A program made the position numbers and the translations under genes. Below are positions 1 through 10,135 of a DNA stretch of 64,000 nt, piece by piece. A model generated the notes under the pieces. That model had not been told where the DNA came from and did no database searches. It saw nothing but the letters and a program-made list of their open reading frames with translations. Position 1 is the stretch's first letter; the number at the start of each line of letters is the position of its first letter. Origin of the DNA: Bactericera cockerelli. Lineage: Eukaryota; Arthropoda; Insecta; Hemiptera; Triozidae. Location of the stretch: NCBI GenBank assembly GCA_024516035.1, contig CM044963.1:30225877-30289876 (forward strand), read 5' to 3'.

Positions 1-204
1 TCCCTTTGAGGATATTACAAGAGCAACGCTGAAAGAGATGTTATCAAATAGCTGCTCTCCCATTAGCATAATGTAGCGTCCGACTTTGCACTGGATATTC
101 GATTTAGGTGCTAAATTTTCCATCAACTTTGCTAGTTTCGCAGTCTTTGGAAATTGTTGACATGCAGCGTTATAGTGCAGAAAAAAATATATTTACCTTT
201 TTTT

Positions 205-1080
205 CTAAAAATATATGTACCAGAGATAAATAATTAAAAAGAGATATAGATAAGGAATTTTAAATAAAAGAGAGATAGATAGAGAGGGAATTATAAATAT
301 ATTATCTCTTTTTTCTAAAATTCATTTTCTGTCTCTCCTTTTCCTTAAAATTCCCACTCAACCTCTCTTTTTCTTTAAAATTCCCTCTCTATCTCTCTTT
401 TTGTTTAAAATTCCCTATCTATATCTCTTTTTAATTTTCTATCTCTCGTTTTCCTTAGAATTCCCTCTCAATAGTAGATAGGGAATTTTGAATAAAAGAG
501 AGATTGAGAAAGTTTAAGGAAAAGGAGAGATAAAAAATGAATTCAAGGAAAAGAGATTTGGACAGAATTTCAAAGCAAAGAAGAGATAGAGAGAGATTTT
601 TTAAACAAGGGAGACATAGAGAGGGGATTTTAAAGCAAGGGAGAGATAGAAAGGGAATTTTAAAGCAAAGAGAAATAGAGAGGATATTTTTAAGAAAATG
701 AGAGATAGAGAGGGAATTTTAAGGAAAAGGAGATACAGAAAATGAATTCAAGGAAAAAGAGATATAGAAACGGAATTTCAAAGCAAAGGAGAGATAAGGA
801 GGGAATTTCAAAGCAAAGGAGAGATAGAGAGAGAATTTCAAAGCAAAGGAGATATAAAGAGAGAATTTTTACGAAAAGGAGAGATAGAGAGGAAATTTTA
901 AAGCAAAGGAGAGATAGAGAGGGAATTTTAAAGCAAAGGAGAGATAGAGAGGGAATTTTAAAGCAAAGGAGAGATAGAGAGGAAATTTTAAAGCACAGGA
1001 GAGATAGAGAGGAAATTTTAAAGCACAGGAGAGACAGAAAAGGAATTTAAAATAAAAGACGGATTGCGAGGGAATGTTGA
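205..1080. repeat. GA/CT-rich minisatellite with inverted halves
   Basis: Degenerate units of about 30 bp built on GGAGAGATAGAGAGGGAATTT run from about 480 to 1080. The complementary units (AAATTCCCTCTCTATCTCTC) run from about 300 to 480. Orientation flips near 475, so the array could fold back on itself. The open frames of about 100 codons across it are translations of the repeat and not genes. Confidence 0.8.
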
Positions 1081-1309
1081 GTGGGAGAGAGAAATAGAAA
1101 TAGAAATGAAGTTTCATCAAAGGTGGCGACAAACAAGGCTTTGGGCGTTTCCGTTCAAGAATTCTTCGCTCCAGTGGTATTGTTGAGAGTTGATTTACAA
1201 AATTTCCCCATGACCTTCTTTATGGAGTTTGTTTTTCCCAACCTTGTTTTACATAAAGTTCTTCTTCTTTTACTTTACCTTCTAGTCATATTACTTCCGA
1301 TAAATATTA

Positions 1310-1535
1310 GAAGCTTGATCGATAAGGCGGCAGACTTGTAACCTGCTGGAGTTCGGTGGTTCCAGTCCCGGATTTAGCGTAGATTTTTCAAAGCGAGTTT
1401 GAGTAGTTGTGACATCACGACAATGATTAAGACACTTATGACAAATTTTACTTTTTACATTGACATAGGTAAGTTAATAAGTTATCATATTATTTTGTGT
1501 TAATCACAATCGTGATATCACAACAAGTCAAACTA
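1310..1535 (+). mobile_element. tRNA-derived SINE, family A, with inverted tail
   Basis: The head reads AGCTTGATCGATAAGGCGGC (A-box region), then ACTTGTAACC, where the loop suggests a tRNA-Thr(TGT) ancestor, then the B-box-like GGTTCCAGTCC. The family body (AAAGCGAGTTTGAGTAGTTG, then a GATATCAC-type motif) follows. After about 60 bp the tail recurs inverted (TTAATCACAATCGTGATATC). About a dozen family A copies occur in this window on both strands. Confidence 0.75.
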
Positions 1536-1544
1536 GCTATACCT

Positions 1545-1760
1545 CAACCATGAGGTGTGAACAACGTCGACGAACAACAATGGGGTTAAGTGGCAGAGAA
1601 CGCCTAAGGAATTGACTTCGCCCCGGATTACAAGACAATAAGTAAATTTAAATATTTTTTTCTCTCTATGTTTTATTTTGTAAATATTTTTATTGTTTTT
1701 TTCTGTTAATAATTTACTGTTGATTGTGTTGCATGAAAAATAAAGTGTAAAAAAAAAATC
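1545..1760 (+). mobile_element. Diverged polyadenylated retroposon tail (family D-like)
   Basis: A sequence resembling the family D 3' part (AATTGACTTCGCCCCGG, then a T-rich stretch) ends in AAATAAAGTG and an A-run. It matches the better copy at 38945-39135 only loosely. It is a decayed 3' end of a poly(A) retroposon. Confidence 0.4.
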
Positions 1761-1824
1761 ATAATAATAAAAAACACCCTGTTAAAGAGGGATAAGACAG
1801 AGTAAATGAATACTTACATGTATA

Positions 1825-2087
1825 CAGGGTGGAGAGGAAGCAGATGTATAAGACTCGCTGAAGTGAAGCCATTGCTTCTATCACCCGCACTGAAATAGTT
1901 TTATTCCTTATTTTAAGAATAATTTATGATTATTATTATTTTTCAAATAGGTATTTATCCACTTTTAGTTAGGTACAAGATCATAAATTATACAGTGCTA
2001 ATATGTTATACGTAGATTTACAAATTCTTAGTATAAAAGATGGTGACACAAAAAAATTAAATATATTTCTGATTTTGAACCTCCCTG
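1825..2087. mobile_element. Possible short TA-flanked MITE
   Basis: A TA dinucleotide precedes CAGGGTGGAGAGG at the left, and ACCTCCCTG is followed by TA at the right. The terminal repeat matches over only about 8 to 10 bases, so this is a tentative non-autonomous mariner-type element of 263 bp. It has no coding content. Confidence 0.4.
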
Positions 2088-2267
2088 TATAAAAAAAACC
2101 CAGCAATTTTTTTTTTTTTATCATTTCTTTTGCTTGTATTTTGAACACATTCGTCATCTCTACCTCTCCCTGATAGTATTCCACCCGACATTTTCTTGCC
2201 TTATATTACACTCGCCTTTTCTTCTACCTTCTCTGCTCTATAATTCCCCCCCACCCCCAGACATAGC

Positions 2268-2610
2268 CCTATAATAGCCTCCCTGTTAATTTTACCCCCT
2301 ACAAAATCTCCCCTGGCTCTGATACCCCCCTACAAAATCTCCTCTGACTCTGATTTTTCGCCCCTACAAAATCTCCCCTGGCTCTGATTTGCCTCCCTAC
2401 AAAATCACCCCTGGCTCTGATTTGCCCCCCCTACAAAATCTCCCCCTCTGATTTGTCCCCCCTACAAGATCTCCACTGGCTCTGATTTGCCCCTCCTACA
2501 AGATCTCCTCAGGCTCTGATTTGCCCCACTACAAAATCTCCCCTGGCTCTGATTTGCCCCCCTACAAACTCTCCCCTGGCTCTGATTTGCCAGTCTCTGA
2601 TACCCCCCAG
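2268..2610. repeat. 33-bp minisatellite
   Basis: About ten degenerate units of CTACAAAATCTCCCCTGGCT followed by CTGATTTGCCCCC sit head to tail. The unit is about 30 to 34 bp. The short reading frame at the right edge is a by-product. Confidence 0.85.
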
Positions 2611-2805
2611 TCTACGCAAATCCGTTCCCATCACACCTCGACTGTGCCTTCTTTTCATACCTCCCAATTTCGTTTCTCATTCCCATATTTTCCCGGATTA
2701 AAAAAAAAAACCTCACAGTAATTCCCTTTTACGTTTCATAATTAATTGTAACGTGTTAATTACAGACTGCCTTGAAAAAGGTGGAAAAAAACTTCGCAGT
2801 TTATA

Positions 2806-3006
2806 CAGGGTGTTTCAAGTTAATGCTATAAGTATTCTGATGTAAACAGATTTTTAAGGAGATCATTATTTGAGTGTGATAACAGGATTTATGAATTTGA
2901 AACATGCGTTATTTATTCCACAAAATTAAATATTTATTTTTGACATTTTCATGTCTTTGCTCTGGCACATAACCAAAATTATGTGACGAAATTATGTAAC
3001 GATATT
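2806..3006 (+). mobile_element. Mariner-type element, left end only
   Basis: TA followed by CAGGGTGTTTCAAGTTAATG looks like a mariner-superfamily terminus, similar to the ends at 53037 and 31165. No matching right terminus was found beyond the 5S SINE inserted at 3021. It is a truncated fragment. Confidence 0.4.
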
Positions 3007-3014
3007 ATGTAACG

Positions 3015-3020
<6 letters not shown>

Positions 3021-3053
<33 letters not shown>

Positions 3054-3303
3054 TGGGGTTTAACGTCGCTTTCAACTGCCATGGTCATATCACGACGGGG
3101 GTTTTACCCTCCATTCGCAGGAAACTCACAAACCTGCTACTCACATTGACCTCACCCAGCCTGAGTGGGGCCGGGAAAAGCCAGCGTCACGAGAATTAGA
3201 ATTTGAATGGTCACCCATCCAAGTCTTAACCTCGCTGGATGTCGCTTAACTTCGGTGTTCTGAAGGGAACCGGTGTATTCAACATGCCATCGACGCTGGC
3301 TTC
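3021..3303 (-). mobile_element. 5S rRNA-derived SINE, near full length
   Basis: Read on the minus strand, the head resembles 5S rRNA: GTTGAATACACCGGTTC, ACCGAAGTTAAGC and GACTTGGATGGGTGACC. These cover the 5S internal promoter region (box A, intermediate element, box C). The body that follows contains CCCACTCAGGCTGGGTGAGG and GGTAAAACCCCCGTCGTGAT, and the tail is poly(A) (the T-run at 3017-3050). A 14-bp target duplication flanks it (ATGTAACGATATTT, 3007-3020 and 3304-3317). It is almost identical to the copy at 59700-59961, so both inserted recently. RNA polymerase III transcription and LINE-supplied retrotransposition are known for this SINE class (SINE3). Confidence 0.9.
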
Positions 3304-3359
3304 ATGTAACGATATTTTAAATTAAACACAGAAATTCATTATGAGCCTCTGCCTGGCTA

Positions 3360-3735
3360 GAATAATACAGATTCCGTTACCACTCTTTCTATCTCTCTGT
3401 CTCTGTCTCTCTCTCTCTGTCCCTCTCTCTTTCTCTATCCCTCTTTCATTATCTCTCCCGCTTTCTCTCTCCTCTTCCTTCTTTCTCTCTCTCTCCTCTT
3501 CCCTCTTTCTCTCTCTCCTCTTCCCTTTTTCTCTATCTCTGCTCCTCGCTCCTTCTATCTCCCACTCTTTCTCTATCTCTCCCTCCCTCTTTCTCTATAT
3601 CTACCTCCCTTTTCTCTATCTCGCCCTACCTCTTCATCTATATCTCTCTCCCCCTCTCTTTCACACACACTCTCTCTCTCTGTCCCTCCCTCTTTCTGTC
3701 TCTCTCCCTTTTTTCCGCCCTCCCTCTCTCCTTAT
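3360..3735. repeat. CT-rich microsatellite tract
   Basis: Impure (CT)n with CCCTCTTTCTCTATCTCTC variants over about 375 bp. The 160-codon frame covering it is a low-complexity Ser/Leu translation and not a gene. Confidence 0.85.
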
Positions 3736-3807
3736 TAATTATCTTCAACAAAACACGGTTTTTAAAAAGATATCAAGTATCATGGCACAATGGATTAGAC
3801 TCCAAAA

Positions 3808-5902
3808 CAGTGGCGGCTCCTGACTTCAAGACTAGGTGAAGACAAATTATACCCAGAAGTATTGAAAAAATAAAATTATTAATTTATCAGATCTTAGTTC
3901 TTATGGTCTCATAAACACAGCCCATTGTAAGTTATGGCTGTTTCCCTGCAGAGCATGATTTTCTCTCATACCAGTTTTGCATCATATAAGTTTTTATAGG
4001 TACTTTTTTTGGAGAACACTAAACTTGGTACTTAATAAATAAACAAGGCCAGCAGAACAATTTGTCAACACTTGAGCTGGTACACAGCCATTCATTTTTC
4101 ATAAGCCATTCAGGCTTGAACTGTATGGCTGTGGGGCAGGCATTTGCTTTACTTTTTTAGTGGTGGTTATAGTAATTGGAGAAATTGGAGATCCAGTAAT
4201 CATAATATCTTTCTTATCCTCATTACTTCTTAATCTGAATGGGGTTACTTTTAATGTTTGAACCCCATGATTTTGTGGGGATCTCATTGTTTCTTTGAAA
4301 TATTATTATTAATTATTCATCTTAATAAAAAATATTTATTCATCTTAATAAAAAATATTAACTAAAAGTTGGTAAAAAGGAATTAAAATAAAAATATTAG
4401 GATTATACCTCAGTAAGTAGAACTAGGAAGGAAAGAAAGTTAGTTGAAGACTAAAAATTACAATCCAAAACTGGAAGAAAATCCACCACCAGATTACAAA
4501 ATAAATCTAAGAAAACATACTTACTACAAATATAAAATCAGCTTAAATTTGTGTTACCATTGATGTTTAAATGACTAGGTATTTAAGAAAAACACAGATA
4601 TTGCCTTATAATTTTAAGTACTTCACTGGAAGCTGTGTGCTTAGCTACCTGCAACCTGCATAATTATAATATTATTTCTGACACTGAAAGAAGTACATAG
4701 CTACTTCATATTCAACTTATTATGAAAAGCACAGGTCAGATCAGGTAGGAATAATGTTTCTATCCTGTATCAAATACTGGGAAATAACTTTATTAACTAG
4801 TTACACCAATTAAAAGTCACTTGATTACCGTTGAAAAGATTTGAAAATGGTCTAATAAAATTTAAAAAGTACGCGACAAGTTTTGTTTACATTCTAAAGA
4901 TAAGAGATACAATGTTGCCAAGTTAATTTCATTGCTAAATTTCTACAAACTTCAAGAGCTATATTTTAAATTTAAAGAAATCCCTCAAATCATGTAAGAC
5001 GTATTTATTTATTTAAAAAAATAATACTACACCGCCTGAACAGAATTTTCTCTTGAGAATTTCATTTCAACACGTCTAATTTCATGATTTTTTTTAAAGT
5101 GGTTCCATAGTCAGGATCTTAAACAGGACCACCATTGTCCCTATTTAAAAACTTCTTGGAACAACTAGATACCAGATTATCTTATTTGGCTCAATTTCGG
5201 TACCTACATTAAATAATTATTTCCGAGATTTGACTTCAATCGAGATGTCCTTTTTAATACTACATATAGTTGACAAGATACATAAAATATAGTTAAAATT
5301 TATTGGTATCGGCTATCGTTTAGGAACTATGTACAAAACTAGAACCCAAAAAATGAGAAATAATATCCAAAATTCCTGACACAAAATCCTGCTTTTTTTT
5401 AATATTACAAGATTGTGCTAGATATGGGAGGCTAAATCATTGACTGGTTTCCTAGGTCTGGCATAATGCTACTGGCAACAATGTTAATATCAAAAACACA
5501 TGACATCGCACATGGTATGTGGCTTCGTGACATTTCGTATGAGGTCGTGTAGATAATGTAAACTGAATACAACTGAAGACTGTCCTCAGTAGCATATTAC
5601 ATAGATATAGTTCTTGCCTAATATTTCATGATACCTACTTGGAAATACTCAACTCTGATTGGTTGATTCAAGGACAACTGAAGACAATTTCGAATTGTCT
5701 TCACATTTGGTGTTCTCCTTGGAAAGTAACATGAAATGTTAAGCAGCATTGATCTATTTTACACAAAGCTTACTCTTTTTTTTTTTTTTTTTTCTTTGAG
5801 TTGGATCAATTGTGCCATGTTTAAGGGATTATGAGTAGTGTTTTCACTGTTCAAAATTAGGTGAAAATGTCTTCAGTGTCTTCACCCGACGAGCCGCCAC
5901 TG
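3808..5902. mobile_element. Non-autonomous hAT element
   Basis: The termini are CAGTGGCGGCTCCTGACTTC at the left and GACGAGCCGCCACTG at the right, giving an inverted repeat beginning CAGTGGCGGCTC. A perfect 8-bp target duplication CTCCAAAA lies at 3800-3807 and 5903-5910. Eight-bp duplications and CAG-TIRs are hAT hallmarks. GTCTTCA-type motifs recur near both ends (GGTGAAGAC at about 3835; GACTGTCCTC and GTCTTCAC near 5580-5885), as expected of subterminal binding sites. No transposase frame survives in its 2,095 bp, so mobility would need a transposase supplied in trans. Confidence 0.88.
4099..4287 (-). other. Unrecognised 62-codon frame inside the hAT element
   Basis: A minus-strand frame begins MRSPQNHGVQTLKVTPFRLR and ends SSSLNGL. 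Its composition (Pro, Ser, Thr, Lys, well mixed) is less low-complexity than its surroundings. It could be a surviving transposase exon, a captured host exon or chance. I do not recognise a domain and assign no function. Confidence 0.2.
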
Positions 5903-6002
5903 CTCCAAAAGTCAGTAATTAGAAATATTTAATGTCAAATTCTCTGTCAAATTCTAGAAATATTTTCAGATTTCTTTCAATCATCAAGAACACGATTATT
6001 CT

Positions 6003-6192
6003 ATTATTATTATTTTAATTTTTAGAGGACAAAGTAGGTAATATACAATATGTACAGTATAAAATTAAGAAAAAATAAATAAATGATAAAATATAGTTTG
6101 AAAGTAAATAGATAAAGAAGAAAATAATACTAATGTCCTAACTAAAGGGTGGGGTTATTGCCTGTGACAATCTCTTCCACCCAACCCTTAGT
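6003..6192 (-). mobile_element. Retroposon D, minus strand
   Basis: The plus strand carries ACTAAAGGGTGGGGTTATTGCC and CTCTTCCACCCAACCCTTAG, the reverse complement of the family D body. An A/T-rich stretch lies where the tail is expected. Family D starts GGGTTGGGTGGAAGAGAT and ends in TAATAAAG plus poly(A); better copies are at 38945-39135 and 38387-38556. Confidence 0.6.
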
Positions 6193-6479
6193 TCTTGTTT
6201 AGAGTTCTGTGAGCTAATGAGAAGAAAATAATTCAGAGTAAAAGGCAAAATATTTGCGAAATTAAATAATCATAATTTAGACTGAATTTTCTTCTATTTT
6301 CGAATTTCTTTTACTCACTGAATCGGAAAGTTGCTCAGAAACTCTTCCTTCTTCTTTCTTCTCCTCCATTAAGTTGCAAAAAAGCTACTTATTATAGAAG
6401 TAGCTAAAAATGATTTTAAATGTAAATAAGGTATTGAATTGATTCTTCTACATAATAATAACAACATTAAATGGGTGAT

Positions 6480-6672
6480 GTATTTATTACCTCTATAAAG
6501 AGTAATGCACCAGAAATAGGTGTATATCTTCTACTCATTATTACCTATTATATTTTTTTCTTTTTTCTCTCTCTTTTTTATTCAATTGGTTATGTGATTA
6601 TAAGTAATTGGATGTTGATCAAGCCATTGTAAGGTCAACATCTGTTATATTATTACAATAAATAAATACATT
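6480..6672 (+). mobile_element. Non-LTR retrotransposon 3' terminus
   Basis: GATCAAGCCATTGTAAGGTC is followed by AACATCTGTTATATTATTAC and AATAAATAAATAC, an arrangement typical of CR1/jockey-group 3' UTR ends. No coding sequence precedes it here, so it is a 5'-truncated copy. It lies directly upstream of the larger LINE at 6730. Confidence 0.45.
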
Positions 6673-6729
6673 GAAAAAAAGAAATATTATTTTCTTCCTA
6701 TTAGGCACTCTAACCAATTTTATTATTGA

Positions 6730-9333
6730 ATAACAAAAGGATCAGAACAACAAGAACAACATTTTGAATGGTCAGGAATCACATTAAAAGAAAATAAAGA
6801 TATACTACAAATATTTACAATATACAGATCACCAGACGGAGACCTGATGACATTTCTTGAAACTTTAGACAAACTCTTTGAGAAAAACAAAGTAGACCAA
6901 ACAAAAACAATAATATGTGGGGATATAAACATAGATCATCAAACACCAAGTCACAATTTGAACCTTTTAACAGATCTGTTAGAAAGTTACCAACTGAAAA
7001 ATATAATAAAAGAACCAACAAGAGGAAAATCTGGTCTTGATTACATCATAACTAATGAAAATAATACAGACATAAAAGCAGGCACCATCAACAATCACGC
7101 TTCAGATCATCTTGCGCAATATGTGGAACTCAAAATACACAAAATAAAAACAAAGAGAAAATGGAAAAAAATTAAGAGCAGAAAACTAAAAGATGAAAAC
7201 AATAAAAATAAAATGGAAGAATTAATGAGTGAGACTAACTGGGAAGAAGAACTAAATACAGACAAAGATATCAATGAAAAATGTGAAGCTATACTCAAAA
7301 TTATATTAAAACATTATAACACAGCATACCCAGAAGTAGAAACGAAGTATATAGAAAAAGATAAAAGGAAAGAATGGGTTACACAAGAGATCTTGAATAT
7401 GAGAAAAAACTTAAAAGACCTTTACTATAAAATGAAAGTATTTCAAACAGAAAACACGAAAAAAACGTACAATGATATGAAAAAAATCTACAGAATCACC
7501 ATTGAGAAGAGCAAAGAAAAACATATACAAGAAAAAATAAACAATGAAGAAAACAAAAATAAGAACAAACGAATGTGGGATTGTTTTAAAGAAATCACAG
7601 GGAAAAACACAGATGAAGAAGATATAGAGATCATCAAAGAAAATAGAATAATAAATAATAAAATAGAGCTATGTGAGAAATTCAATAAATTCTTTATAGA
7701 GGCAGTAAAAGAAAAAATATCAACTATACCTGATACATACATCAACGATCAAAATATTTTAAAATCAAATTCAGGAAAAACAATAGAACTTACCCCAGCA
7801 ACATTCAGTGAAATCAAAAAGGTAATAAATGAACTTCCACCCAACAAAGGCACAAAATCATGGGATATACCAACACAAATAATAAAAGAACATACTATAA
7901 CACTCACAATTATCTTACAAAAATTGATAAACCAATCTTTCGAAGTGGGAATATACCCAACCATCCTTAACCTATTCGAAATAACACCTAAACACAAAAA
8001 AGGAACCAAAACAGAAATTCAAAATTACAGACCCTTGTACAAAACATCAAACTTAGGCAAAGTAGCACAGAAAATATTTACAAACAGACTAAACCAATTC
8101 ATTGAAGAAAATAACATCATATGTAAAGAACAACATGGCTACAGAAAAAACCACTCAACAACAACAGCGTGCCACGAATTAATAACATTCATCAAACATA
8201 ATGTGGACAAAAAACATAAAGTTGCAACCATCTTCTTTGATCAAACAGCTGCTTTTGACATTATTGACAACAAAAAACTGTTTGATAAACTAGAAAACAT
8301 AGGTATCAGAAATAAAGCTCAAAGTTGGTTACAATCATTCATGAAAAATAGAAAAGTTATGGTAAAAATTCAAGACTCGATTTCTGGTGAAAAGTTCATC
8401 AATACTGGAGTGAGTCAAGGTTCAAACTTGGGACCTCTACTGTACAACATATACACATCAGACCTACCACAGACAATCAAAGAGGGATTTACTGTAATGT
8501 ATGCAGATGATACAAGTATCACAGTAATAGCAGACACATATGAAGAGCTTAAAAATAAATTAGATCGCACAGTACAACAATATATGGAATGGTCAAATAA
8601 AAATAAAATGATACCAAACTTGTCAAAAACATATTACATAGTATACACAATAAAATATAAGAAACAAGAAGACATGCAAATAAAATATAATGACACAAAA
8701 ATAGAAATGAAAGAAATAATTAGATACCTCGGAATAGAGATTGATAACACACTAAAATGGAATGAACAAATTGAAAAAATATGCAAAAAGCTCAATCAAC
8801 TCAGTTATATGATAAACTATCTCAAAAGAACTTTCAATAAAAAATCATTAAAGCAATTTTATCAAGCTTTTGGAGAAAGTCACATAAGATATGGCATTAT
8901 AATCTGGGGCAAAAATACACAACATAAAAGGATATTTATTACACAAAAAAGAATCATAAGAAAAATATTCAATCTTAGTAACAGAGAAACTTGTAAGAAC
9001 ACATTCATCGAACACAACATACTAACATACTACGCCATTTACTACATCGAAACAATAATGAACATACACAGACAAAAAAGTACACTACCCCAAAACAATG
9101 AAAAACACAATTACAACACAAGGCATGCACATCACATCCAAAACAGCCAAACCAACACAACATATGGACAACAATCAGCCCAACATTACGGAATAAATCT
9201 TTATAACAGGTTACCTGAAAATTTGAAAACACTCAATCAAGACACACTAAAAAACGAAATCACAACACACATGCATACAATAGCACCATACACTTACACA
9301 GACATAGAAAACATAGAATGGACACAGACATAA
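6730..9333 (+). CDS. Non-LTR retrotransposon ORF2: partial endonuclease plus reverse transcriptase
   Basis: The frame opens after a TGA at 6727-6729. The first Met (6847) is internal, because family sequence IYRSPDGD already occurs upstream of it, so the 5' end is truncated within the endonuclease. The protein shows the C-terminal AP-endonuclease motifs (ICGDINID, then GLDYIIT and SDHLAQ). A reverse transcriptase follows: YRPLYKTSNLGKVAQK, a degenerate FDQTAAFDIID for motif A, GVSQGSNLGPLLY, the catalytic YADDTS near nucleotide 8500, and YLGIEIDNTLKW. There is no RNase H; the C-terminus (YNTRHAHH, LYNRLPENLK) resembles CR1/jockey-group elements. The 828 codons after the Met are uninterrupted, so it is relatively young. 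The coding strand is strikingly A-rich. It would act in target-primed reverse transcription as an RNP in the nucleus, but lacks ORF1 and the endonuclease N-terminus, so it is probably not autonomous. Confidence 0.9.
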   Translation: MTKGSEQQEQHFEWSGITLKENKDILQIFTIYRSPDGDLMTFLETLDKLFEKNKVDQTKTIICGDINIDHQTPSHNLNLLTDLLESYQLKNIIKEPTRGKSGLDYIITNENNTDIKAGTINNHASDHLAQYVELKIHKIKTKRKWKKIKSRKLKDENNKNKMEELMSETNWEEELNTDKDINEKCEAILKIILKHYNTAYPEVETKYIEKDKRKEWVTQEILNMRKNLKDLYYKMKVFQTENTKKTYNDMKKIYRITIEKSKEKHIQEKINNEENKNKNKRMWDCFKEITGKNTDEEDIEIIKENRIINNKIELCEKFNKFFIEAVKEKISTIPDTYINDQNILKSNSGKTIELTPATFSEIKKVINELPPNKGTKSWDIPTQIIKEHTITLTIILQKLINQSFEVGIYPTILNLFEITPKHKKGTKTEIQNYRPLYKTSNLGKVAQKIFTNRLNQFIEENNIICKEQHGYRKNHSTTTACHELITFIKHNVDKKHKVATIFFDQTAAFDIIDNKKLFDKLENIGIRNKAQSWLQSFMKNRKVMVKIQDSISGEKFINTGVSQGSNLGPLLYNIYTSDLPQTIKEGFTVMYADDTSITVIADTYEELKNKLDRTVQQYMEWSNKNKMIPNLSKTYYIVYTIKYKKQEDMQIKYNDTKIEMKEIIRYLGIEIDNTLKWNEQIEKICKKLNQLSYMINYLKRTFNKKSLKQFYQAFGESHIRYGIIIWGKNTQHKRIFITQKRIIRKIFNLSNRETCKNTFIEHNILTYYAIYYIETIMNIHRQKSTLPQNNEKHNYNTRHAHHIQNSQTNTTYGQQSAQHYGINLYNRLPENLKTLNQDTLKNEITTHMHTIAPYTYTDIENIEWTQT

Positions 9334-9602
9334 AATTAGAAATTAATATAACAATATGCTCGAGCATCAGAGGCACGCTTCCTCTCGGTGGTGGGCTTGA
9401 GGAAATGTTTTACATTTGAAATATTTACTGTATTTATTATAGCCATTAATATTATTATTCTGTTTTTGTTTTACCTATTACTTTTACTTAACCTTTTTTT
9501 TTTTTTTTTTTTTTTCTTTCTTCTTTATAATGACGATTGACTATGTACTCTGTATCTTTATGTCTAAAATTGTAAATAAATAAATAAATAAAAATAAATA
9601 AA
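9334..9602 (+). mobile_element. 3' UTR and (AAAT)n tail of the 6.7-kb LINE
   Basis: Non-coding 3' region of the preceding element. It has a short GC-rich segment (CAGAGGCACGCTTCCTCTCG, able to form a small hairpin), a T-run at about 9488-9515, and ends in repeated AAATAAAT. I found no clear target-site duplication. Confidence 0.65.
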
Positions 9603-9891
9603 TGGTCGTTCGTGCCAATCCTCTCAAAGTCTCGTGTGGTGAAGGCGGTTGAGACTTCTTAGAAAAGTCATCAGTGAGCCCACTTCACTCGTAGAGTTCA
9701 GTACGGATGGTTTTGGGTCAAGTAACTATTCAAAATTCTTTTTCCTTTGTTGTAGTTATTATTAAATTATTTATTAGTTAAAAAGACATAGGTGTAATGG
9801 TCATATAGAAATGAATAAATTGAAATTACCTATAAAAAATAAGAATTGGAAAAGTAGATAAATATATACGCAATCGCCGGCTAGAAGGTTT

Positions 9892-10044
9892 TTATTTTAT
9901 TTTATTTTTTAACGTCGCTTTCAACTGCATGGTCATATCACGACGGGGGTGTTACCCTCATATCGCAGGAAACTCACAAACCTGCTACCCACATTAACCT
10001 CACCCAGCCTGGGTTGGGCTGGAATGCCAGCATCACGAAGTCTT
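9892..10044 (-). mobile_element. 5'-truncated SINE with the 5S-SINE tail
   Basis: Minus-strand copy of the body shared with the 5S SINE (AACGTCGCTTTCAACTGCAT, CACGACGGGGGT, CTCACCCAGCCTGGG) without a head. A 13-bp duplication GGCTAGAAGGTTT flanks it at 9879-9891 and 10045-10057, which confirms the insertion limits and shows that 5' truncation happened during insertion. Confidence 0.85.
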
Positions 10045-10135
10045 GGCTAGAAGGTTTGAAAAGGCGATATTATTATTATTATTTTTTTTTTTTTGTGCAA
10101 ATATTTTTGGGCTAAATTTAACTTTTGCTATTTAA

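Noticed and set aside
742..1132. Overlapping open frames on both strands, about 90-100 codons
   Set aside because: They are translations of the GA-rich minisatellite, with the same short peptide repeated; no domain.
3051..3302. Functional 5S rRNA gene
   Set aside because: The head is 5S-like but diverged, and it is fused to a non-5S body with poly(A) and a target duplication, so it is a SINE.
3341..3823. 160-codon open frame
   Set aside because: Ser/Leu-rich translation of a CT microsatellite.
6723..8009. Several minus-strand frames of 60-90 codons
   Set aside because: They are shadows of the A-rich LINE reading frame on the opposite strand.
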